Source: JBGAHD01 sp044226395
GTDB lineage: Bacteria; Pseudomonadota; Gammaproteobacteria; Xanthomonadales; Ahniellaceae
NCBI GenBank assembly: GCA_044226395.1
Contig: JBGAHD010000005.1
Coordinates: forward strand, 186,001 to 250,000
Direction of reading: 5' to 3'
Length of the DNA: 64,000 bases
In this document: piece after piece, positions 1 through 6,576 of the stretch
How the letters are laid out: each line of letters starts with the position of its first letter
How positions within the stretch are numbered: position 1 is the stretch's first letter
Program-made: the position numbers and the translations under genes
Notes under the pieces: model-generated
Told to the model about the DNA's origin: nothing
The model's database searches: none
What the model saw: only the letters and a program-made list of their open reading frames with translations

Positions 1-597
1 GTATTCCTCGGCCACGGGATTGGGGCAGGTCTTGCCGTTTTCCAGCGTCTCGCCGTTCTTGGCCTTGGTCAGCGCGGCATTGCGGTCGGCGGCGCACCAC
101 ACGGCCACGGCCTTGTTGAACGACTCGCCGTTGAGGCCCGAGCGCGGGAAGAACAGGTATTCCACCGAAATGCCCAGGTCATTGTAGGCCGCGATCTGCT
201 GATGCAGGTGACGGCAGTAGCCGCAGTCAATGTCGGTGAACACGGTCACCGTGTGACGCGGTTCCTTGGCCGGGAACAGGATGCGCTTGTCCGGGCCCAG
301 GCCCTTGAGCGCGGCCTTGCGCAGGTCGGCGTAGCGCGATTCGGTGAGATTGCGCTTGGTCTTCACGTCCCAGACATTGCCCGAGACGATGTACTGGCCA
401 TCGGCGCTGACGTAGAGCACCTGGCCGTCGAGCGTGACTTCGTAGAACCCTTGCAGCGGCGACTTTTCGACTTTGTCCACGGTGGCCGTGGGCACCAGTT
501 GCTTGATCGCGGCGCGCACCTGCTCTTCGGCCGGGTCGGCGGCGTTGACGGTGGCGCTGACGCCGAACAGCGCGGCAAAAGCAAGACGCATGAGCAT
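1..597 (-). CDS. dsbC: thiol:disulfide interchange protein DsbC (partial, C-terminus beyond window)
   Basis: Periplasmic disulfide isomerase/reductase that corrects wrongly paired cysteines in exported proteins and is itself kept reduced by DsbD. The 199 residues present show an N-terminal signal peptide (MLMRLAFAALFGVSATVNA, then an acidic mature start), a cystatin-like dimerisation domain at about 20-80, and a thioredoxin-fold domain with the catalytic CGYC motif near residue 125 inside VFTDIDCGYC. A second cysteine pair further on (VWC... and KTCPNP) matches the structural disulfide of the family. The reading frame is open through position 1, so the end is lost at the window edge. Two Met codons, at 597 and 591, could start translation. 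The gene follows xerD on the same strand, the same order as in Escherichia coli (xerD-dsbC-recJ), so recJ may lie just outside. Identification is firm. Confidence 0.93.
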   Translation of the reverse strand, partial: MLMRLAFAALFGVSATVNAADPAEEQVRAAIKQLVPTATVDKVEKSPLQGFYEVTLDGQVLYVSADGQYIVSGNVWDVKTKRNLTESRYADLRKAALKGLGPDKRILFPAKEPRHTVTVFTDIDCGYCRHLHQQIAAYNDLGISVEYLFFPRSGLNGESFNKAVAVWCAADRNAALTKAKNGETLENGKTCPNPVAEEY

Positions 598-742
598 GGG
601 AACTACCCTTGGTTGACGTTGCGAGGGGTCGGGATCACCCGGCCTGACAGGGCCGAGACCGCGCTCGGGGCCGAGAGTTCCTGCCACGGACACGGGCGTC
701 GGATTCTGGCAGAAGCGCCGGCCGCGGGGAAACCGAACGCGC

Positions 743-1678
743 TCAGGCGCGCGGGTGATGCTGCTGGTGCAGACGCTTCAAGCCCTCGCGCGCGACCAGG
801 GTGTAGATCTGCGTGGTCGACAGACTGGCGTGGCCCAGCAGCATCTGCAGCGCGCGCAAGTCCGCGCCGTGATTGAGCAAATGCGTGGCGAACGAGTGCC
901 GCAGCACGTGCGGCGACAATGGCCGGGCGATGCCCGCGCGCGCCGCGTAACGCTTGATCGCCAGCCAGAAGGCCTGACGCGTCAGGCCCTCGCGTCGGCG
1001 ACTGACGAACAGCAGCGGATGCGCCTTGCCCCCGAGCAGCTTCGGGCGCGCCTCGGCGATGTAGCGCGTGAGCCAATGTTGGGCTTCGTCGCCCAGCGGC
1101 ACCAGGCGTTCCTTGTTGCCCTTGCCGCGCACGCGCACGGCGCCCTGGCGCAGGTTGACCTCGTCGACGGCGAGCGAGATCAGCTCGGTCACGCGCAGCC
1201 CCGAGGCATAGAGCAGCTCGAGCATCGCCTTGTCGCGCAGTTCCTCGGGAATCTCGGCATCGGGCGCGGCCAGGAGCGCTTCGACTTCGGCCTCGGACAA
1301 GGCCTTGGGCAAGGCGCGCGGCAACTTGGGCGAATCGATCAGGGCACTGGGATCGGCGGCGATCTGTCCACGACGCAGCAACCAGCCGTAGTAGTGCCGC
1401 AGACACGACAGCAAGCGCGCATTGCTGCGCGCGCGATAGCCCAAACGCAGACGCTCGGCAAGGTAGGCGTAAATCGCCTCGCGGCTGGCGCCCTCGAGCG
1501 TCTCACCCCGCCCGCCGAGCCAGGCCTCGAACAGATCCAGATCCGTGCGATACCCCGCCTGGGTATTGCGCGACAAGCCAAGCTCCGACCACGCGTTGTC
1601 GATGAACGCGCGCACGGCGGCGGAGCTTTCGGCGCCCCGCGGTCGTCGCGGTCGCTGGACTTGGGGTTTCACGGACAT
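743..1678 (-). CDS. xerD: site-specific tyrosine recombinase XerD
   Basis: Tyrosine recombinase that, with XerC, resolves chromosome dimers at dif during division. At 311 aa it is slightly longer than the usual 298-300. An N-terminal SAM-like core-binding domain spans about 20-105 and the catalytic domain about 125-305. The full catalytic set is visible: R162 (ASGLRVTEL), K186 (GKGNKE), H257 and R260 (HVLRHSFATH), H283 (LLGHASLSTTQ) and the nucleophile Y292 (IYT). The first 18 residues are Arg/Pro-rich and may be poorly conserved. The gene is divergent from the RDD-protein gene, with only about 45 bp between starts, and lies upstream of dsbC. Nothing suggests an integrase of a mobile element: there is no att repeat and no cargo, and the context is core. 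Confidence 0.95.
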   Translation of the reverse strand: MSVKPQVQRPRRPRGAESSAAVRAFIDNAWSELGLSRNTQAGYRTDLDLFEAWLGGRGETLEGASREAIYAYLAERLRLGYRARSNARLLSCLRHYYGWLLRRGQIAADPSALIDSPKLPRALPKALSEAEVEALLAAPDAEIPEELRDKAMLELLYASGLRVTELISLAVDEVNLRQGAVRVRGKGNKERLVPLGDEAQHWLTRYIAEARPKLLGGKAHPLLFVSRRREGLTRQAFWLAIKRYAARAGIARPLSPHVLRHSFATHLLNHGADLRALQMLLGHASLSTTQIYTLVAREGLKRLHQQHHPRA

Positions 1679-1723
1679 CGCGACAATCTATCATTGCCCT
1701 CCCACCTTCCAGGGACAGCCGCC

Positions 1724-2200
1724 ATGAGCGATGACGACAAGGATTTGGTCGACCCGCCGCACGCACCCGTCTGGCGGCGCTTGCTCGCGGGTTTCTACGA
1801 TCTGTTTCCGCTGCTCGCGCTGTGGATGGTCGGCACGGCCGCTTGGTTGGGCCTGGCCCACGCGGTCGGCGCCGGCGGCGAGGACATGGGCCACTGGGCC
1901 GTGGGCAATTGGCCGTTCCGCGGCTTTCTGCTGCTGATCGGCTTCGCCTACTACGCGGTGTCTTGGCGCATGGGCGGTCAGACCATCGGCATGCGCGCGT
2001 GGCGCGTGCGCGTGATCGCGGTCGGCGGCGGTGAGTTGAGTTGGCCGCGCCTGGGACTGCGTTATCTCGTGGGCTGGATTGGCGTGCTCGTGCTCGGCCT
2101 GGGCCTGTGGTGGGCGTGGTTCGAGCGCTACGGGCGCATGTGGCACGACTTGGCCACGCGCACGCGCGTGATCGGCATGCCCAAGACGCCGCGCGGCTAA
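1724..2200 (+). CDS. RDD family membrane protein
   Basis: Small integral membrane protein of 158 aa with the RDD-domain layout: an Arg/Asp start (WRRLLAGFYDLFPLLAL), three to four hydrophobic segments (about 20-45, 65-85, 108-128) and the typical WRMGGQTIGMRAWRVRV stretch. Function is unknown for most members; some have been linked to ion transport. The ATG at 1724 was chosen because the open frame extends far upstream (from 755) only as a shadow of xerD on the other strand, whereas a Met, an acidic N-terminus and the hydrophobic domain begin here. The stop codon overlaps that of lptG by four bases, tail to tail, inside a perfect hairpin. RDD proteins beside lptFG are common in gammaproteobacteria (established, from memory). 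Confidence 0.88.
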   Translation: MSDDDKDLVDPPHAPVWRRLLAGFYDLFPLLALWMVGTAAWLGLAHAVGAGGEDMGHWAVGNWPFRGFLLLIGFAYYAVSWRMGGQTIGMRAWRVRVIAVGGGELSWPRLGLRYLVGWIGVLVLGLGLWWAWFERYGRMWHDLATRTRVIGMPKTPRG

Positions 2201-2210
2201 GCCGCGCGGC
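2188..2210. terminator. perfect palindromic hairpin across the convergent stop codons of the RDD gene and lptG
   Basis: The 10-mer GCCGCGCGGC occurs at 2188-2197 and again at 2201-2210. It is its own reverse complement, so the two copies form a 10-bp stem with the loop TAA. That loop is the stop of the RDD gene, and its complement overlaps the TAG of lptG. No T-run follows on either strand, so this is at most a factor-assisted or bidirectional terminator. The structure is seen; the role is inferred. Confidence 0.4.
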
Positions 2211-3279
2211 GGAAATACCAAGCCGCGCCCGCGCCGAGCAGCATGATCGGCAGCAGATTCACCAGACGAAAATCCATGCGATAGACATCGGCCATGTTGG
2301 TGAAGGCACGCTGCAGGAAATACCAGCCGATCGCGACCACGATGCCCAGGAACAGCCGCTTGGCGAAGCCGCCCGAGCGCAAGGCGCCGAACGCGAACGG
2401 CAGCGAGGCGAACACCAGCATGATGCTGCCCAGCGGATAGAACACGCGTCGCCAGTAGGCCGACTCGAAGGCGCTGGCATCGAGTTGATTGCGGCGCATG
2501 TACTCGATGCTGCTGCCGAGATCGCGCAGCGCCAGCATCTCCGGTCGCAGCACCGACAGCTCGAGCACGCGCGGATCGAGCGAGGACTTCCACACGCGCG
2601 TGTCGAGCTCCTCGGTCTTGACCGAGCGCGCGCCGAAGGTCTGCGCGACGATCTTGCTCAAATGCCAGTTCTGGCCGTCGTGCGTGGCCTTCTCGGCCAG
2701 TGACACGCGCGCGAGCTGACCATCGCGGGTGAATTCGTAGATGCGCACGTCGTAAAGCGCCACGCCCGTGGCCGTGACCTCGCCGCGCTTGGCATTGATC
2801 AACACCTCGCCCTCGCGCGCCCACAGGCCGGTCTTGCCGCTGGCGATGAGATCGCGCGACTTGGCGCCCGCCTGCAGGGATTGCGCGCGCTGATCGCTCC
2901 AGGGCGCCAGCGTCTCGCCCAGCGCCGCCACGCCGATCGCGAGCGCGCCCACGCCGATCATGGCCGCGAAGCAGATGCGCAGCTTCGACATGCCACCGGC
3001 GCGCATCGCCGTGATCTCGGCCGTGGGCGCGAGCGCGCCCAGGCCCATCAGACCACCGATCACGCCGGCCATGCCGAACAAATCATAGGCGCGACGCGGG
3101 ATGGTCAGGCACAAATAGCCCGCCACGGTCATCATGGTGTAGTTGCCCTTGCCCAGATCGTCGGCCTCGCGCGCGAACGCGCCGAGCAGATCGATGGCCA
3201 GCAACACCAGCCAGGCCAACACGATCGACGACAGCACGCTGCCGGCGACCAGGCGATCGACGCGCTTGAGCAGGCGCAT
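2197..3279 (-). CDS. lptG: LPS export ABC transporter permease LptG
   Basis: Inner-membrane subunit of the LptB2FG transporter, which extracts lipopolysaccharide and feeds it to the LptC-A-D bridge. The 360 aa show the YjgP/YjgQ architecture: transmembrane segments at about 12-35, 60-80 and 100-120, a large periplasmic beta-jellyroll at about 130-265, and three C-terminal helices (LGSIMLVFASLPFAFG, KRLFLGIVVAIGW, LLPIMLLGAGAAWYF). The ATG at 3279 was picked because it overlaps the lptF stop as ATGA, and because MRLLKRVDRLVAGSVL is a typical LptG start. The open frame upstream is a shadow of lptF. It is translationally coupled to lptF and ends tail to tail with the RDD gene. Confidence 0.94.
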   Translation of the reverse strand: MRLLKRVDRLVAGSVLSSIVLAWLVLLAIDLLGAFAREADDLGKGNYTMMTVAGYLCLTIPRRAYDLFGMAGVIGGLMGLGALAPTAEITAMRAGGMSKLRICFAAMIGVGALAIGVAALGETLAPWSDQRAQSLQAGAKSRDLIASGKTGLWAREGEVLINAKRGEVTATGVALYDVRIYEFTRDGQLARVSLAEKATHDGQNWHLSKIVAQTFGARSVKTEELDTRVWKSSLDPRVLELSVLRPEMLALRDLGSSIEYMRRNQLDASAFESAYWRRVFYPLGSIMLVFASLPFAFGALRSGGFAKRLFLGIVVAIGWYFLQRAFTNMADVYRMDFRLVNLLPIMLLGAGAAWYFRRAA

Positions 3280-4364
3280 CAGGCGCGCCCCGCGCGTCGC
3301 ATCACGCGCGCCTCCGAGCCGAGCAGAAACATCGCGATGATCAGCGCCCCGCCATGCACCCACCACAAGCCCGCCGACAGCGGCAGACTGCCATCGGCCA
3401 ACCAGCCGCGGCCCAAGGCCAAGGTGTTGGCGTAGACGACGTAGGCGACGATCGCGAGCAAGCTCTTGGCATACCGCGGCTCGCGCGGCTGCGAGCGCGA
3501 CAAGGGCACGGCCAGCAAAGCCAGCACCAAGGCCGATAGCGGCAGGCCCAGGCGCCAATGGAACTCGGCCTGTTCGAGCGGCTTGTCGCTGCGCCACAGG
3601 GCCCAGGTCGAGGCGCGCTTTTCCAGGCGGCGATCGCTGTCGATCTCGGCCTCGGGCAGTCGGATGTCGTTGCGCTCGAAGCGCATCATGCGCCAATCGG
3701 GAAGGCCGGGCTGGCCTTCGGCGCGGAAGCCGCGGCCCAGCGACAGGTAACGCTCGCGGCCGTCGCGATCCTGAAACATCTCGCCCTCGCTGGCGGTGGT
3801 CACGTCGACGCGGCCCTCGCGCTCGTCATGCACGAACAGGCGCTTGAAGCGCGAACCGTCGGGCGACATCTCGGCCACGTAAACGACGGCGTCACGCCCG
3901 GGCAATTCGATGAAACGGCCGGCCTCCATGCCCACGACCAACAGCGAGCGGTTGGCCGAATCGATCATGCGATCGGACAGACTCAAGGCCTGCGGCCCCC
4001 ACCAGAACGCGAGCAAGCCCAGCAGAATCGACAAGGGCGCGGCGACCAAGAACACCGGCCGCAACATCGCGCGCTGCGCATAGCCCGAGGCCGCGAGCAC
4101 GGACATCTCCGAATCGCGATACATCCGCCCGAAGGCCAGCAGAATGCCCAGGAAGATCGCCAAGGGCATCAGCAAGGGCAGCACATCGATCGAGCGCAGG
4201 CCGATCTGGCTCAGCAGCAGGGTCGCGGGCATCTTGCCGCGCGAGATCCGGTCCAGGGTCAGGGTCAGGGTGCCGCCGATCGTGATCAGGATCAGCACCA
4301 GCGCCACGCCGGTGAAACTGCCCAGGATTTCGCGCAACAAATAACGGTCGACCAAACGCGGCAT
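3279..4364 (-). CDS. lptF: LPS export ABC transporter permease LptF
   Basis: Partner permease of LptG in the lipopolysaccharide exporter. The 361 aa begin MPRLVDRYLLREILGSF, a typical LptF start, followed by the first hydrophobic segment (about 15-37), two more helices (60-80, 95-120), the periplasmic beta-jellyroll (about 135-260) and three C-terminal helices. MYRDSEMSVLAASG, near residue 82, is a conserved cytoplasmic loop thought to contact the LptB ATPase. First gene of the lptF-lptG pair and divergent from pepA, the usual arrangement in gammaproteobacteria. Confidence 0.94.
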   Translation of the reverse strand: MPRLVDRYLLREILGSFTGVALVLILITIGGTLTLTLDRISRGKMPATLLLSQIGLRSIDVLPLLMPLAIFLGILLAFGRMYRDSEMSVLAASGYAQRAMLRPVFLVAAPLSILLGLLAFWWGPQALSLSDRMIDSANRSLLVVGMEAGRFIELPGRDAVVYVAEMSPDGSRFKRLFVHDEREGRVDVTTASEGEMFQDRDGRERYLSLGRGFRAEGQPGLPDWRMMRFERNDIRLPEAEIDSDRRLEKRASTWALWRSDKPLEQAEFHWRLGLPLSALVLALLAVPLSRSQPREPRYAKSLLAIVAYVVYANTLALGRGWLADGSLPLSAGLWWVHGGALIIAMFLLGSEARVMRRAGRA

Positions 4365-4403
4365 GGACTCGTGAAATCCGGGTGGCCCGCGGCGCGCGGG
4401 CGG

Positions 4404-4429
4404 TTGGCTAGGGGCAGTTCGGTTAGAAT
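4404..4429 (+). promoter_or_regulatory. weak candidate promoter upstream of pepA
   Basis: In the 170-bp divergent gap between lptF and pepA, TAGAAT at 4424-4429 matches the -10 consensus in five of six positions. The nearest -35-like hexamer, TTGGCT at 4404-4409, lies only 14 bp upstream, which is too close for a textbook sigma-70 promoter. Treat as a -10 candidate only. Confidence 0.25.
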
Positions 4430-4534
4430 CGTCGCGCGGCCCGAGGCCGCGATCACCCCCTTAGTCTAGCGAAGTCCGCGTGAGCGGCAGCTTGCGAGCC
4501 GCGAGCCGCCGCCCCGACGCGGCGGAGACCGCGC

Positions 4535-6016
4535 ATGAGTCCGAGCTTCACCCTCACCGCCGAGCGTCCCTCCCAGATCGCCGCCGATGCCGTGGTCGTG
4601 GGCGTGTTCGAGGACAAGATCCTGTCCTCGGCCGCGGCCGACGTCGACGACGTCGGCGCCGGCGCGCTCAAGCGCCTGATCGATGCCGGCGACGTCTCGG
4701 GCAAGCTCGGCGCGCTCACGCGCCTGTATCACCTGCCCGGCGTCGCCGCGCCGCGCGTGCTGGTGATCGGCCTGGGCGAGCAGAAGAAGTTCGACGCCGC
4801 GCGCTATCTGCGCTGCGTCAACGACACCGGCAAGGCCCTGGGCGAAGGCCCGATCAAGCATGCCGCGACTTTCCTTACCGAACTCGACGTGCCCAGTCAC
4901 GGCGCGCACTGGAAAGTGCGTCACGCCGCCCTCGCGGCCGATCAACAGAATTACCGCTACACCACCACGCTCAAGCCCCGCGCTGGTGGCGACACGCTGC
5001 AATCGCTGGCCCTGCGCGCCACGCACGTCGAGGCGGCGCTGGCGCAGGCCAATGCCATCGCGGCCGGCATGCGCTTCGCGCGCGAGCTGGGCAATCTGCC
5101 GCCGAACATCTGCACGCCGGCTTATCTGGCCGAGCAAGCGCGGCGGATCGCGCACGCCGAGGCGCGGGTCGAGATCGAAGTGCTCGAACGCGCCGAAATG
5201 GAACGCTTAGGCATGGGCTCGCTGCTCGGCGTCGCCCGCGGCAGCGCCAATCCGCCCAAGCTCATCGTGCTGCAGTATCGTGGCGCCGCGCCCGAGGCGC
5301 GCCCCTTCGCCCTGGTCGGCAAGGGCATCACCTTCGACACCGGCGGCATCTCGCTCAAGCCCGGCGCCGGCATGGAAGAAATGAAATTCGACATGATGGG
5401 CGCCGCCACCGTGCTCGGCGCCTTCCTGGCCTGCGCGCGCCTGCAATTGCCGATCAATCTGGTGTGCGTGGTGCCGGCGGTCGAGAACATGCCCGACGGC
5501 GATGCCTATCGTCCGGGCGACGTGGTCACCACCATGAGCGGCCGCACGGTCGAAGTGATCAACACCGACGCCGAGGGCCGCCTGATCCTGTGCGACGCGC
5601 TGACCTATGTGCAGCGCTTCACGCCCGTGGCCACGGTCGACGCGGCGACGCTCACCGGCGCTTGCGTGATCGCGCTGGGCAAGCACGCGCATGGCCTGAT
5701 GAGCAAGCACGACGATCTGGCGCAGGAACTGCTGGCCGCCGGCGAGCACACGCTCGATCGCGCGTGGCGCCTGCCGCTGTGGGACGACTATCAGCCGCAG
5801 CTCGATTCCGTGTTCGCCGATGTCGCCAATGTCGGTGGCAAGGCCGCGGGCGCGATCACGGCCGGGTGTTTCCTGGCGCGCTTCACCGAAGGTCAGCGCT
5901 GGGCGCATCTCGACATCGCCGGCACAGCTTGGAACGAAGGCCGCAAGGGCATGGCCACGGGTCGGCCCGTGCCCCTGCTCGCGCAGTGGTTGATCGATCG
6001 CGCCACCGAGGCCTGA
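4535..6016 (+). CDS. pepA: leucyl aminopeptidase PepA (M17)
   Basis: Cytosolic two-metal M17 aminopeptidase that removes N-terminal residues from peptides; in E. coli the same protein also binds DNA at cer sites as a Xer accessory factor. The 493 aa are of normal length. The C-terminal catalytic domain shows the metal and catalytic residues: K263 and D268 in GKGITFDTGG, D286-type aspartates in EEMKFDMMGA, and the family signature NTDAEGRL at 343-350. The ATG at 4535 gives the usual N-terminal domain (MSPSFTLTAE). Followed by holC with a 7-bp gap and then valS, the classic pepA-holC-valS order. Confidence 0.96.
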   Translation: MSPSFTLTAERPSQIAADAVVVGVFEDKILSSAAADVDDVGAGALKRLIDAGDVSGKLGALTRLYHLPGVAAPRVLVIGLGEQKKFDAARYLRCVNDTGKALGEGPIKHAATFLTELDVPSHGAHWKVRHAALAADQQNYRYTTTLKPRAGGDTLQSLALRATHVEAALAQANAIAAGMRFARELGNLPPNICTPAYLAEQARRIAHAEARVEIEVLERAEMERLGMGSLLGVARGSANPPKLIVLQYRGAAPEARPFALVGKGITFDTGGISLKPGAGMEEMKFDMMGAATVLGAFLACARLQLPINLVCVVPAVENMPDGDAYRPGDVVTTMSGRTVEVINTDAEGRLILCDALTYVQRFTPVATVDAATLTGACVIALGKHAHGLMSKHDDLAQELLAAGEHTLDRAWRLPLWDDYQPQLDSVFADVANVGGKAAGAITAGCFLARFTEGQRWAHLDIAGTAWNEGRKGMATGRPVPLLAQWLIDRATEA

Positions 6017-6023
6017 GCCGATC

Positions 6024-6449
6024 ATGCCGGTCCGCGCCGACTTCTACCTGATCGACAAGCCGCGCTTTCGCGAGGATCCGCTGCTGCTCGTGTGCGAGCT
6101 GGCCAAGCGCGCGTACGAGGCCGAGCTGCCGACCCTGATCCTGGCCCGCTCGCCCGAACAGGCCGAAGCCATCGATACGCAGCTGTGGGAGTTCGACGAG
6201 AACGCCTTCATCCCGCATCAGATCGCTGGCGATGACGATGACGCCATGACCGCCGTGCTGATCGTGCCGCCGGGCGTCGATGCCGGCGATCGGCGCCTGG
6301 TGATCAATCTGCGCGACGAATGCGCGCGCGGCAGCTACGAGTCGGTCAAGGAAGTCGTCGCCGCCGATCCGGCCGAGCGCGAGGGCTCGCGCCGGCGCTG
6401 GAAGGAATACGCCGCGCGCGGCTACGAGGTCCGCAAGTTCGACATGTGA
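6024..6449 (+). CDS. holC: DNA polymerase III chi subunit HolC
   Basis: Chi subunit of the replicative clamp-loader complex; it contacts single-strand binding protein and pairs with psi (HolD). The 141 aa match the family in length and in landmarks: ADFYLID at the start, CELAKRAYEAELPTLILA for the first helix, DTQLWEFDENAFIPHQ with the conserved W and F-PH, and the C-terminal LINLRDE-like strand (VINLRDECARGSYESV). It sits between pepA and valS with short spacing. A plausible partner psi subunit lies in the same window at 13976-14449. Confidence 0.93.
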   Translation: MPVRADFYLIDKPRFREDPLLLVCELAKRAYEAELPTLILARSPEQAEAIDTQLWEFDENAFIPHQIAGDDDDAMTAVLIVPPGVDAGDRRLVINLRDECARGSYESVKEVVAADPAEREGSRRRWKEYAARGYEVRKFDM

Positions 6450-6576
6450 GCCCGCGCGCCGCGCTGCGAGGCGCGGACGCCCTTGGTAACCTATCGCCAT
6501 CCCCTAGAACCGTGCCGGCGGCCCGTGCCGCGCGGCCGCCGCCGCGCGATGCGCCGCGGTCAGAGCGAGAATCGCC

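Noticed and set aside
743..1678. Phage or transposon integrase
   Set aside because: Sequence and neighbourhood (dsbC) are those of chromosomal XerD; no att-like repeats or cargo genes.
755..2200. A single 481-aa plus-strand protein
   Set aside because: Its first 320 residues lie opposite xerD and are Gln/Arg/Ala-rich without motifs. Only the part from 1724 encodes a hydrophobic RDD protein.
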